A stretch of 64,000 nucleotides of DNA from Berberis thunbergii (lineage: Eukaryota; Streptophyta; Magnoliopsida; Ranunculales; Berberidaceae). The stretch lies in the NCBI GenBank assembly GCA_003290165.1, contig QNQO01001174.1:248001-312000 (forward strand), written 5' to 3'. Positions 13,201 to 24,727 of the stretch are shown in pieces. Each line of letters begins with the position of its first letter. The stretch's first letter is position 1. A model generated the notes under the pieces. It saw only the letters and a program-made list of their open reading frames with translations, made no database searches and was not told where the DNA came from. A program made the translations under genes and the position numbers.

Positions 13201-15458
13201 CTGGTGGGACTGTTCTCTCTTCAGCATTACGGAACGCACAAAGTTTCTTTCATGTTTGCACCAATTGTGACAGCATGGCTTATATGTATAAGCGGCATTG
13301 GTATATATAATATAGTCCACTGGAACCCACATATATATCATGCGCTTTCTCCAGTCTACATGTTTAGGTACCTTAGGAGCACTGGAGTTGAAGGATGGGT
13401 ATCACTAGGTGGAGTAGTTCTTTCTATCACAGGTATATTTCATTTGATTAGATTTTAACCTTGATTGCTAGTATGTAACTGAAACTTTTAACAAGCAAAC
13501 TTGTTTAATTCCTAGAGAACAATCTATCTCAGGTGCCGAGACCATGTTTGCTGATGTGGGCCATTTCTCCCCTCTTTCTATTAAGGTGAATGCCATTCTT
13601 CTGTGGTTCCTGCACCAATAAGTAGCTCTATTGCTTGCTGCATCTTATATTCAAAGTACTTCCTGCATCTCTTGTGCAACACTAATATTTGTCTTTCTTT
13701 TTCTTATTGTAAGATATTGATTACCATTTATTATATATACATATTATCTAATTATGCAAGGAAAAAAAAATGAGTCCACAAATCTTATATATTGGTGTGA
13801 ATCTGAAACTCCGTATCTGAGTCAGACTCCCATAACATTCCACTATAATACTATATGCATCATAATTTATAAGATAACTAATTACTAGTTTATCTGTAAT
13901 GAACAGCTTGCTTTCACAGTTCTAGTGTATCCTTGTTTGGTCCTTGCTTATATGGGTGAAGCTGCATTTCTTTCTAAACACCATGAAGATATTCAGAGAA
14001 GCTTCTATAAAGCTATTCCAGGCAAGAACTATTGAAGACTTCAGCTTACTTTTTGGCTCACCTTGTGCTTTGACTCTATGTATTTAACATCACTATCTGG
14101 TAGTGCAGAACCAGTGTTTTGGCCAATTTTCATAGTGGCCACACTTGCAGCTGTAGTTGGAAGTCAAGCTGTCATTTCTGCCACTTTCTCGATGGTAAGC
14201 CAGTGCTGTGCACTGAATTGCTTCCCTCGAGTGAAGATTGTTCATACTTCAAGTAAAATCTATGGTCAGATATACATCCCAGAGATCAACTGGATTCTAA
14301 TGTGCCTGTGTTTGGCTGTCACGATTGGGTTAAGAGACACCAACATGATAGGCCATGCTTATGGTACAAACTTCATCTGCTTATAATGTGTCATACATTT
14401 CTATCCTGTATTTTTTCCATGAACTGAGACATTGCTTGTCTTGTAGGGATTGCTGTCACAACAGTGATGTTTGTAACAACTTGTTTGATGTGTATGGTGT
14501 TGATAATTGTGTGGCGGCAAAGGATGGTTACCTCTATTGCATTCCTAACATTTTTCGGGTTTATTGAGCTCTTGTACATCTCAGCATGCCTTGTGAAAGT
14601 TCCAGAAGGCGGATGGATCCCACTTACCCTGTCCTTGATCTTCATGGGCATAATGTATGTGTGGTACTATGGCACATTGAAAATGCACCAGTTTGATCTA
14701 GAGAACAAGGTTTCCATGAAGAGAATAGTTACTTTAGGCCCAAGCCTTGGCATGGTTCGTGTTCCTGGGATTGGACTTGTTTACACCAATCTGGTCACAG
14801 GGGTGCCAGCAGTTTTCGGACACTTTGTGACAAACTTGCCCGCTTTCCATCAAGTGCTAGTATTTGTATGCGTTAAATCTGTTCAAGTTCCTTATGTTAG
14901 CGAAGAGGAACGTTTTCTCATAGGCAGAGTAGGGCCAAAAGAGTACGGTATGTTCAGATGTATTGTGAGGTATGGCTACAAGGATCTGCAACAAGAAAAC
15001 TACAATTTTGAAAACAGATTAGTTGATATGATAGTAAAATTTGTAGAGGAAGAAGGAGAAGAATGCAGGTTGAGCCCATCGAACATGCCATCAGGTGAGT
15101 ATGCATTGTCAGATGGTGATTCATTTGATAACGCAAGGCCAGTCTTCACATCCACGAATCATGGAGTGAATGATGGGGGGTCTTTACTCAAGATCCAAGT
15201 GGTGAAACCTGAAGTTAGCCCTGTAGAAAACCAGCTTTTCAGAGTTGAGTCTGCCCAGATTATGAGAGCCAGAGAATCCGGCATGACTTATATTTTGGGC
15301 ACTCTTATGCAAAGGCGAAAAAATCATCCAATTTCCTCAAGAAATTTGCGATTGATGTCATGTATGCTTTTTTATGCAAGAACTGCAGGGGACCTGATGT
15401 TGTGCTGAATGTGCCTCACACATCTTTACTGGAAGTTGGTATGATCTACTACGTCTAA
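10252..15458 (+). CDS. KUP1: Potassium transporter, KUP/HAK/KT family (KUP1-like), one-base frameshift in last exon
   Basis: K+ uptake permease of the KUP/HAK/KT family, a multi-pass membrane protein. Nine exons were read: 10252-10302, 11640-11883, 12288-12533, 13037-13087, 13172-13432, 13533-13585, 13907-14021, 14109-14363, 14447-15458; phases agree throughout. Hallmarks are [19 protein letters not shown] early, [33 protein letters not shown], and a long cytosolic C-terminal tail with [12 protein letters not shown]. The N-terminus ([13 protein letters not shown]) and overall pattern are closest to Arabidopsis KUP1 as I recall it. Intron 7 has a GC donor (CCAG|GCAAG). At 15297-15299 a G-run is one base short: the literal frame ends with about 36 unrelated residues at 15408, whereas the +1 frame gives the family ending ([16 protein letters not shown] ... 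[10 protein letters not shown]) stopping at 15456-15458. It is either an assembly error or a recent lesion. Confidence 0.93.
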
Positions 15459-15769
15459 CTTGCAGGTCTCAACCTCTATTGCATACATAATCAGGAGGGA
15501 TGATGGAGCAAATATCACTGTTAGCAAAAGGTATGGACTTCTCCAAACGCCAACTCTTGTTTAGTCCATCGGCACGGTTGATCCAAGTTACTGCACTGTA
15601 ATCTTTGGCTCCTTCAAATTGAATATACACCTCCATCAAGATGAAATGAAAGATGTAGATTTCGTTTCATGAGCTTGGGATAGATTAGTACACTCAGAAT
15701 GTATAGATAGATGTAAAAAGGGATTGGATTTAAAAAGTTGGAAAACGAAAAAAATATTTTCAATTATCC

Positions 15770-15793
15770 CGCTAGAGGAAGGGCTTGAACCTT

Positions 15794-15826
<33 letters not shown>

Positions 15827-15843
15827 AACTGAGCTACTCCAGC
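15770..15843 (-). tRNA. tRNA-Asn (GTT)
   Basis: On the minus strand a 74-nt cloverleaf can be folded. The acceptor pairs GCTGGAG with CTCTAGC with G as discriminator; the D-arm is TAGCTCAGTTGGTTAGAGC; the anticodon loop CTGTTAA has GTT; the T-arm is GAAGG/TTCAAGC/CCTTC. A T-run (seven T) about 18 nt downstream fits a Pol III terminator. It is intact and matches plant nuclear tRNA-Asn. It sits 0.3 kb behind the potassium transporter, on the opposite strand. Confidence 0.97.
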
Positions 15844-17130
15844 TTGTTGTGCATCAGGCTCGTTAGATTGTATTGAAAAAAACTTTGTTGTTTTTTATTT
15901 ATTTTTTTTGAATTTTTTTACTTTATTTACTTCATCTCTTTACCATGTACCTATTTGGCTGTTTCTCATCTAATGTTGTTTCGTAATCTAGCATATACTG
16001 ATAATTGTACATTCGAAGTTGTCTCGTTGGTTTGATGGTTAGTAAACAGTGAACCATATGATATGATTAGCTTCCTTATTCTTTGAGGCATATATAAAAT
16101 GTAGTGAACTGAGTGAATTACATTCATTGCATGAGCAAAGGAGAAATAACTGGGACCCTTGTAGATGAGGTATTGTTGTCCATTGGCCCAAGTGAAGGTG
16201 TATCACTTGCAACTTGGTTTAGATGGTTCTATTTTCTTTGTAATAATTGGAGGTTATTTGAATTTGAAGCATTGTTTTTTCGTTTCTTTTGTATAATGTG
16301 GTAGCTAGTCTGTCTACTCTGTCATGAATGTCATCTCATATTAACTGGTTTAGAGCAGAACATGGCACTGAAAGTTGAACCTGTTGAATCAGTGCCTAAT
16401 CTGAGATTTAGGTAGGATGGGGAAAGTCTATAGCTTAAGTTCTTGCTGGTCATGGGCAACAATATATGTAACACAAGGGTGTTCGGCGACTTGATTTTCG
16501 TTACAGGTTAATCATAGGAAAATATCGCGGCACTGGTGCTCTTGCTGAATACATAAACACAGTGTCCAAAGATTGAGTTAGTTCACGCTTAGAATTTCCT
16601 TGTTGCCTAGAAGGTCTCGTTAGTTCAAGAACGTACCTTTCGATGGCGAATTGACCATTGTCATGTTCACTAAAAATGCACACAGGACACACGTCCTTGT
16701 GTTGTGGGTTGGGGGTCTACTCACAAGGGCAACCTGCTTAATGAACTGCAACCTCTCATTGTTTGAGATTTCTCTCTTCACTTATGGTGACCGATGACTG
16801 AAGTGAATGAATGAAGACAAAACAAACCCCATCATAATCTGCCATGCTTCAGCCATGTGATGTCCACCTTCCAAAAGGACTGTTTTTTTCTTTACAGCTT
16901 ACCTTAGTAATATGCTTCAACATTTCATAATGTTGAGTAACAGTTGATGAGTTATTTTATCACCCATAAAATTGAACTTTCTTAGACAAGATTTGCTATG
17001 TAACACCGTACTGATCTTAGGCTTAGGGTCCTTGTTATTGGGCTTGACTTGATCCTAATGAGTGCCTCACATGATAGGCAGAAAATCTTTGATCAAGGCA
17101 ATTGGTAATTTGGTATAGACAGTGTGATAT
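15844..17130. other. Intergenic, no gene recognised
   Basis: Downstream region of the transporter and tRNA. No convincing frame or repeat seen. Confidence 0.5.
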
Positions 17131-17132
17131 TC

Positions 17133-17352
17133 TTGTGTGGACGGATCTGAGGAAGAAGTCCAAGAGTTTATAGATTCCAAAAGGGTTGGCAAGCTACAAA
17201 TTAAGGGGAGATCATAGTCCTACATTGCTTGAATGCGGGGTGGTGATGCGTTATATATGTACGAATTTGGATCTACAAAGTATTACATGTTTTAAAGCCG
17301 TACGAACCTTGAGCCCAAAGCGAACAATATATTATTCTGTAGATCGAATCGA
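17133..17352 (+). mobile_element. Decayed TRIM-type LTR remnant
   Basis: Shows in the same order the landmarks of the TRIM LTRs at 40633-41279: GGACGGATCTGAGG, GGGGAGATCATAGTCCTACAT, a TATATATG box, TTTTAAAGCCGT and CCCAAAGCGAACAATAT. Divergence is high and no partner LTR or primer site was seen, so it is an old solo LTR or fragment. Confidence 0.65.
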
Positions 17353-18054
17353 AATACTACAAAGATCCATTCCTCATCACCCCAGGGAATAAAATTATAC
17401 AAGTGGTTGGGTACATGAATTTGTGCAACTATAAATGGTGTAAGTAACATTGATCCATTCTTCATCACCCCCAGCAAAGCACATCATTCTATTTTATATG
17501 TTTGATAGTTATCGTCCATCCACAAAAATTTGAGTACTTTGTCCGTTCCTCGATCATTCAAAGCTGAAGTGATGCGTGGATAAGGTTTGGTTTTTACGTC
17601 TCCAATTAGATTCAAGAGGCAGGACTTGTCAAAATCATATTTCATCCCCATCAATTCATCCTCAAATCAAAATTAAGCTGCCTTTCAACCACCCCTAAAT
17701 TAGGAAAATAACCAAGTCAATTTATGACATTAACAATCAAGATTGTCTTGGTTAAGTATATTATAATGCAGTTTCATTTACACCTGTAAATAAGCTTTGA
17801 AAATGAATCGAAGGATGAGAATCACAATGGATATCGAGTATGTTTAAAGGAGGCAAGTACATTATACAGTAGGAAAAACGTAAAAAGTTAAAAAAAAAAA
17901 ATGGTCATCTTCAACTTTAAATTTTGTATTTTATCTCGTAGTTGTTGTTAGTTGTTACTGGCTACTCTGAAGTTGTAGACTTTGTTGTTAAATGAAGAGT
18001 ATATCTTTGTGGCCTAACATTTCACTTTCTCCCTACTTGCTGCTTTTCTTCTAC
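17353..18054. other. Intergenic upstream of bHLH gene
   Basis: No gene. Contains a short direct repeat, GATCCATTC(C/T)TCATCACCCC, at about 17364 and 17451. Confidence 0.5.
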
Positions 18055-18063
18055 TATATAATA
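18055..18063 (+). promoter_or_regulatory. Putative TATA box of the bHLH gene
   Basis: TATATAATA lies about 50 bp before the ATG at 18107, which would leave a very short 5' leader. Inferred from position only. Confidence 0.45.
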
Positions 18064-18106
18064 TGGATTACTGAGGACTTAAGACTTAAAAAAGTGGTCA
18101 TTCTTC

Positions 18107-19474
18107 ATGGAGAAATGTAACTTTAGCCTTCCTTGGCCTGAACAGCCACATTTGGTCCAGTTCCATGAATTCAACTATAGTCCCTTCATCCTTCCATGGC
18201 CTCCTCAAGCTTCTACTTCCATATATGGCAATGGCAATATCCCTTCCTCTACCGAAAGGACTGGAGAAGAAGAACGGTCTCTCTCTGCCTCTAAGAGCCA
18301 TAGTGAAGCTGAAAAGCGGCGGAGGGAGAGAATTAATGGACATCTTTCGACTCTCAGACATCTGATTCCCAGCTCAGACAAGGTAATTATACTATATGCT
18401 CATTCATGGTATGTTCTGTTAGATACAATAGATCCTGTATATACCAGTTCTTGATGCATTACTCAAATCGAGTTTTGAGTCAATTCCGTCTCATGAACTC
18501 TGCTCATAGTTGTGATAGATTAGCTTGTTGATTAACAAAAGATTATGAGTTTGGGTTGAAGATGGTGTTTTTTGTTTTGTTGCTTCTTCACTCATCAACC
18601 ACAACTTGCTCATCTTTGATAAATTTTAGCCTTTTACTGAGAACTCCACCGATATGTATGAGTTACAAACTTTTTGGCCTTCACTGGTTTCTTAGTCACA
18701 TCGGCATTATCAGAATGCATGAGGAACAGATGTTCACTTGGAAAGTATTTATTTATTTAATTGTTCATGCACTTTTAATGTAATTATATACTGTCCATTT
18801 TTTCGTCTAGGGTTCTAAAATGAGTCGCTGTGCCTGTATGCACCATGGTAGCATAGACGAACCAGACTATTTCATAAGAAAATAAAGCACCGCGTCAACT
18901 TTTTATGATTAATTGTTGCTGCACAAAACACTTGAAGACACTCTTAATGTGTTAGAATTTTCGAAAACTTGTACAAATTGAGTGAGTGAGTGTTTTGTGA
19001 ATGCAGATGGACAAAGCCGCGTTACTAGGCAGTGTGGTTGATCAAGTGAAGGAGCTAAAGAGAAAAGCAGTTGAGCTTGGAAAGGTGTTCACAGTCCCTA
19101 CTGATGTTGATCAAGTGCTTGTTAATGACTGTGATAGTACTAATGTACTAGACCACCATACCAGCAGTGAAGACTGTTTGTTCCTCAAAGCCTCCCTTTG
19201 TTGCGATGATAGACCTGAGTTGTTTGCAGACCTCATTGGCGCGCTCAAAGGTTTGAAGCTTAGAACGGTTAGAGTAGAGATGGCCACGTTGGGTGGGAGG
19301 ATAATGAGTGTTATGGTTCTCAGTACTAGTAAAGATGGTGATCAGAAGAGTGTGTGTTTGAGCACACTTAAGCAATCTGTCAAAGTTGTTTTGAGCAGAG
19401 TTGCTTCCTTGTCGATGGGGTCGACAGCTGAGTTCTCAAGCAAAAAGCGAAGAGTGTTCTCGTCTTCCAATTGA
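18107..19474 (+). CDS. bHLH transcription factor with C-terminal ACT-like domain
   Basis: Two exons, 18107-18382 and 19007-19474 (AAG|gtaatt ... tgcag|ATG), joined in phase to give 247 residues. The bHLH begins near residue 62: HSEAEKRRRERINGHLSTL has the His-5/Glu-9/Arg-13 pattern of E-box/G-box binders. The intron splits the loop just before MDKAALLGSVVDQVKELK, the position used by the plant bHLH30/32/106/107/51 group. After a Ser/Asp-rich linker, LFLKASLCCDDRPELFADL starts an ACT-like dimerisation fold, and the protein ends in a basic KKRRVF segment. By family it should be a nuclear DNA-binding dimer; its targets cannot be told. The gene appears intact. Confidence 0.92.
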
Positions 19475-20215
19475 TCTGTGTGAAGATCGTTCTTTCATTT
19501 TGTACTTTGCAAAGTTAGTCCGAGCAACAGAGAAGGATTGGAACCATAAATTCTCAGGGTGCGATAAACAAATCTTTGGTCATACAACGCGATCAGCTCA
19601 TATTGAATGTGAAGCTACGGTGGAAATTATATCATCTTTTTCGATCTTGGAGGATATTTGCATGTAGACATTTTTATTTCATTCTCTACTAATTCTAACA
19701 CTCATATATTTTTATTGGTTTATTCAGTATATTTACAGAAATGTGAGAACTCGATCTCCAATTTAAGGTCCGTAATGGACCAAGCTATTTGGATTAGGTT
19801 TTTGTTTGTACCATTTCTGCTACTACTTAACATTGATCGGTCTTTTAAAAACGTATTTGTTTGCAACTTTGTGTTTAATACTTATACGCAAATTTCTGCT
19901 ACTACATAACATTGACTCGGAAAATGTATCCGAAAATGTATCTCTAAAGAAAACAATTCGCGCAGCTAAATATTAGACCTACTGTTAGTTGTTGACAAAA
20001 CTTTAAAAGTTTTGAAATACATTTCGAATTTAGATTGGTATTTGGCTTGAAATTTGAAGTTTATTAGTTTTTTCATAGCTCAAATTCAGCTCTCAATTAA
20101 TTAGAACAAACATACCGTAGAGTAGGTTTAATTAACCTGAATTTTAATTTTGCATTGGAGAGTTTGTGTAAGTTTTTGAAAAGAAGAAACACAATCTACA
20201 TTAATAGGAAGAATA
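19475..20215. other. Intergenic
   Basis: 3' flank of the bHLH gene; AT-rich, no gene recognised. Confidence 0.5.
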
Positions 20216-20598
20216 ATGGTCAGGAGATCGGATCAAGGGATTGTGGACTACGGATGAGGATGCAAAGCTGATCAAGCTAGTGGAGCAGCCTGGGCGAGGA
20301 ACTGGTCTGTGATAAGTTCGGGGATACCGGAACGATGGGGAAAGTCATGCAGGTTAAGATGATGCAACCAGCTGAGTCCATTAGTGCAGCACTGCTCACG
20401 CCAGCGGAGAATGCTATAATAATCCAGGATCACGCTAGGCATGGTAACAAATGGGCTACTATAGCCCACGTCCTGCCGGGGAGAACTGACAAAGCCATTA
20501 ATGATCACTGGCCGTTGAGACGGCGGAGGTTGCAATCAGAGGCTGGGTGTAGTAACTCGTCCGAGGCGGATAATGAGTGGTTTCTTTGTGATGACTGA
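20216..20598 (+). pseudogene. R2R3-MYB (MYB44/73-type) pseudogene fragment
   Basis: Pieces of the two MYB repeats occur in order but in different frames. KGLWTTDEDAKLIKLVEQ and NWSVISSGIPERWGKSCRLR are R2. A TGA stands in place of the conserved Trp before CNQLSPLVQH. Then LTPAENAIIIQDHARHGNKW and ATIAHVLPGRTDKAINDHW are R3. At least three frameshifts and in-frame stops separate them. Lack of an intron agrees with the intron-poor MYB44/70/73/77 subgroup. Nothing of the C-terminal region is visible. It has no coding potential as it stands. Confidence 0.88.
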
Positions 20599-21140
20599 TG
20601 AATAGGTGCCATGAAGAAATTCTTAAAATCCAAAACAGGCATACAATTTTGCAAGGAACGACAACATAGTTAGCCTCTTGTAAGCAAAACACTGATGAAC
20701 AAAATTTTTACCATGAAATGTGATATCCCTTAGCTAAGAAAAAAAGAAAGAGATTGATTACACGAGGAAGTTAAGATCTGTGACACTAGACTGCGTAGAT
20801 TCAACTCCTTTTCACCAAGTTTCTTCCATTCTTCACGTCATCAATTCAGCCTTCATGGATTCAGAGGGATGATTCTGGATCACCTGCTTCACCACCTTAC
20901 CATCTCCTTCAAATACTTCAACATCATAACTGGATTCTCTGTTTCCACAGCATGGATAGTAGTTCTTCCTTGCTTGAAGAGGATCACTGAGTTGCATTTG
21001 GCCCCCGAAGTGCATCAGCCAACATTAGACTGGACATGTATGACTTTCCCATCTCACCATGTTTCCTACTAGGCTCCACTGATAAAATAATCTTCTTGTA
21101 ATGATCTTTCTATTGTATAGGATCCCAAAACCCATAAAGA
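20599..21140. other. Intergenic
   Basis: No gene or clear repeat seen. Confidence 0.5.
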
Positions 21141-21145
21141 TGTCT

Positions 21146-21221
21146 TAAGCTGGGTTTAAATCCATGACCTAGTGGTAGCATCCGCCAAGCTCTAACCATT
21201 GCACTATCATGCCATTGGCGA
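21146..21221 (-). repeat. tRNA-like / SINE head
   Basis: On the minus strand TAGTGCAATGGTTAGAG resembles a Pol III A box and GGATTTAAACCC a B box, with normal spacing. There is no paired acceptor stem, so it is not a functional tRNA. A SINE fragment is the likeliest reading. The 3' boundary was not found. Confidence 0.45.
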
Positions 21222-21247
21222 TGCAATTAGAGTTTGATAAACTTAAA

Positions 21248-21424
21248 GGGTTTGTCTAAACAGCGAGGAAAGGGGCGAGGAAACCAGCGAGGGAGGGGGT
21301 GAAGCCGTTCACTCCCCTCGAGATGCGTGGAAGTGCCTCAAGATACGCGCTGTCACACATCTCGAGTGGGATGAACAGCTTCGCCCCCCTCCCTCGCTGG
21401 TTCCCTCGCCATTTAGAATTTCCC
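21248..21424. mobile_element. Mutator-like MITE, family A, copy 2
   Basis: 177 bp, with an exact 9-bp target duplication AAACTTAAA at 21239-21247 and 21425-21433. The ends are GGGTTTGTCTAAACAGCGAGG and, from the other side, GGGAAATTCTAAATGGCGAGG. The GC-rich hairpin arms (GCGAGGAAACCAGCGAGGG) are shared with the copies at 3950 and 29357. Confidence 0.9.
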
Positions 21425-21433
21425 AAACTTAAA

Positions 21434-22325
21434 AGAGAAAATTCTTGAGTCTCTAAGTCCCTGAACATCTTCGCAGCAAGTACTTCTCACTTAGTATGGT
21501 GATTGTTGCAAGGAGAGCATACAAAAGTACATTTTCTTAGTTCGGCATAATACTTTCTGAAAATTCTTTAAATCCAGCCATAGATCTTACCAGGCTGGCA
21601 TGTTTTGCATTCTTAAAAGTATCAATCAGCCAAAATAAGAAAAGGAGGTGTTCTCTTTACTTGAATTGTGAGAATGGCAGGTACCGTGCCTGTGCAAAAT
21701 CCATATGCAGAAATAAGATGCATGGGAATGTTGTAAAAAGGTCTTACATTTGGTGTGTATTTAAAAGTTTTGTGCTAATCAACAACTTCTTATAAACGAC
21801 GTGAAATTCAAATCAGAATAAACGAAAACAATTCGCAAAACCATCAATTGTAAAGCAAATAAGACAAACAAAAATTGTACTGAAAACAACAATTAAAGAA
21901 GTATGTTATTCTATCAAATAATCTAACCTCGTGACTGCAAGGCTATAGAGGATCACTAGCATCCCCTGTAAGATCTCTAAGCAGCATTTTGGAGCCATTC
22001 TAAAGAAACACAAGTAACAAAATGATAAGACAATTATTCCACGGTATTTTAGGACTAAAAAAGGAAACATAAAATGAATGATCCTTCTGCTGGATTTTGA
22101 GACAGAGATGTCAACTTTTATCAGTTTAAAACACCAAAGTCCGACTTGAAAACATAAAAGTGAAGGATTGAGAAGGTTGCAGATCATGTATCATTATTAG
22201 GGTTTATGTTGCTTACTCTTTTGAGAGTTGCATCTGCAACAATGTAGCCTGGAGAAGAAGAGAAAATTAATTCTCTAACGTCTTCTTGTTGGTTTCAGCA
22301 TAACATCAACTTGGTAACCACTTGA
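21434..22325. other. Intergenic / 3' flank of minus-strand gene
   Basis: No separate gene; probably includes the 3' untranslated region of the 23-residue repeat gene that reads leftward. Confidence 0.5.
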
Positions 22326-23599
22326 TCACCTATTCTCCTCCATTTTCATCTCCCTTATCTGAAATGTCAAAACAATTGAAATAGCTTCTTTAGCTTCATA
22401 ATCCACTTAGAACTGTAAATCGTAAAGATTACCATCTCACCTTGAACATTTTAACATCTAGGTATGTTAGGCTAGTGGCCCCGTAAAGTACATAAAACAT
22501 TGAATAGTGCATTCTTGACATTATACGCCCATTCTTAAGAAATTTCTTTGAACAATCATCATATAAAGGACTTACCTTGGCTCCAGAGTTTGCTTCTATC
22601 GAGCATCCACTAACATCTGGTGCAACTGTTGAGGTGTGTTCTCTTATCCTGCTTCCTTCCGCTTGCATCTGTTCTGACAGAGGAACATCTTGATTCCCAT
22701 TGGCCATGTTACCAATGTCAATTAATGCATCATCTTGAATTGGCCAGTCATGTTCTGTAGAAGTAAATGTTAGCATGTGTACGTATATCATTACCGTATA
22801 ATGGTAACATGAATGTCGATATTTTTTTACCTATTTTAGTCTGCCACATTTCAGCACATAGTCCAATACTTGAATGTTGCATTGAGAATGCACCTTCCTC
22901 TCCTTGCATGAGGCCTTCAGTTTCTAGACTTATTTCTCCTTGATGTCCATGAGAGTATAAAATTTCCCTTTCACGAGCACTTTCTTCCCTTTTTATATCT
23001 CCATTTTGTACTCTAGAACGAAGTCGTCTCCGTCTTTCTCTTTCCAATAATTTTTGTTCCTCTGTCATATTTCTTCTGCGTTCCCTATCGCGTATTCTCC
23101 GGCGCTCTCTTTGTGATAATATCTTGTGATCATTGACATTCTCCTCACACTGCCCAACAGAAAGGGAATTTCGCCCATCACCCACATTACGTCTCCGCTC
23201 CCTAGCACGTACTCTTTGCCGCTCTCTTTCCAATGACTTTTTTTGATCACTCATTTTTTCCCTGCGCCTCCTCGCACGAATTTGTTGACGCTCTCTTTCT
23301 AGAGACCTCTGTTCATCACTCATACTTTCCCTTCGCCTCTTTGCTCGAATTCTTTGGCGCTCTCTTTCAAGTGATTTTTGCTCCTCGGTCATCCTTGCCC
23401 TTCTTCGCCTAGATCGTATCCTTTGAAGCTCTCTTTGATGTGCTGTCATTGCATCATCAACCCCATTCCTCTGTTCCCACATTTGCAGCCCATCCTGCTG
23501 GCTTGATGTTTCTACTTGCATTGGTAATCCAGTATCCATTTTAGGTTGCATGATACTTGTTACTTCATACCCCATGCCATTCTCTTTTCTTTCTTCCAT
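22326..23599 (-). CDS. Arg-rich protein with five 23-residue STPR-like repeats
   Basis: Three exons on the minus strand, 23599-22831, 22754-22576 and 22358-22326, whose phases join to 326 residues. The ATG at 23599 is the first after a probable 5'-UTR intron. Residues 56-147 hold four consecutive 23-residue units and residues 164-186 a fifth, after a 16-residue spacer. Typical unit: RERQRIRAKRRRESM followed by SDEQRSLE. The period, the basic face and the (T/S)-E-E-Q turn resemble the STPR (score-and-three-peptide repeat) DNA-binding domain known from silkworm FMBP-1. The rest is low-complexity Gln/Glu-rich, without membrane segments. I do not recognise a named plant gene. A nucleic-acid-binding role is inference from charge and repeat form. 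Confidence 0.75.
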
Positions 23600-23627
23600 T
23601 TTAAGTTTAAACACTCAAATTTAGTGG

Positions 23628-24013
23628 CTGTTCATAAAATCATTACATTAATCATACTAAATTAACACTCAATCTGATTCATTTGATGTTCAATTACTCA
23701 CATACAGATTTGGATGTAAAAATCTAAAAACAACCCATAATTTAAATGTCACAATAACCAAATGGTGTTAAAACTAAACAAGAAAACACAGTAATTATGT
23801 AAATAAACTAAATTTTGGTGAAAATTGGGGTTTTGGGAAATTGGTTGGGATCTAAAGGGGTTTTAATGACTAAAGCAGAAATCGAAAGTCTGGGGTTTGA
23901 TTGTTTCAACTTATGGAATATGTAAAGTTCATATAATGCAATTTTATGTGCAAAAGATTGGACAATTTCTACAAATTAGTGTTGGTTTAGAGAGATGAGA
24001 AGAGGAGACTGAC
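23628..24013 (-). other. Probable 5'-UTR intron of the repeat-protein gene
   Basis: Reading leftward, GAAG|GTCAGT at 24014/24013 and ATGAACAG|CC at 23628/23627 form a donor and acceptor. The leader exon would lie at about 24015-24170, next to a GTGAA-type simple repeat at 24200-24230. Inferred from splice signals only. Confidence 0.5.
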
Positions 24014-24249
24014 CTTCAAGAACTGTGGGTTCAGAAGACAAGCCAGGCCAAGCTTCTTGAGAGAGAGACCCAAAGAGAGACTGAATTGCTTCTTCACCAC
24101 TGTAGATTCAATCGACAAGAACACTTGTGAGAGAGGACGAAATGAGAGTGAACACAGAGAGAGGGCTTCGGTGGTTTCAGACTTTTTTTGGGGAGGTTTT
24201 ATGTGAAGTGAAGTGAAGTGAAAGTGAAGTACTTGAACTTAGCTTGAAG

Positions 24250-24727
24250 GCTTTGAATCAGACTGGGCCTAGTATGGGCTTGATGCGATCAATATATCGG
24301 ATTAGCCCATTTCGTACTTTCGATGAGTTGGGGTTTTGGGCTTGAAGGGCTTTCCAAAATACATCTTCTGCTTAGTTGCCAATGACTCGCCCAAGGAGTA
24401 TGAGTTCGACTTTTGATGTTATTGTGGTATTTTTAGAAATATTTCGTTGTATGTAAAATAAAAGTAAAAAAATTCGAGAATATAAACAGTAAATTAGCCT
24501 AATAAATGCATTAAATATATTAAATGAAGCATAAATACACAAGTATCACATAAATGTAGTTTTCTTCATCATTTTTTTTTTTCAGTTTTGCACGAAAGTA
24601 TTGAAATATATTAAAAAAAATGATGAAATATTTCGGCTGAAAATGTTATTTTTTAGATTTTACAAGAAAATGCCGAAATTTACCATATATATAATTCGTT
24701 GAAATAATGTGCTTTTCGATTTTGGTA
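24250..24727. other. Intergenic, AT-rich
   Basis: No gene recognised. Confidence 0.5.
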
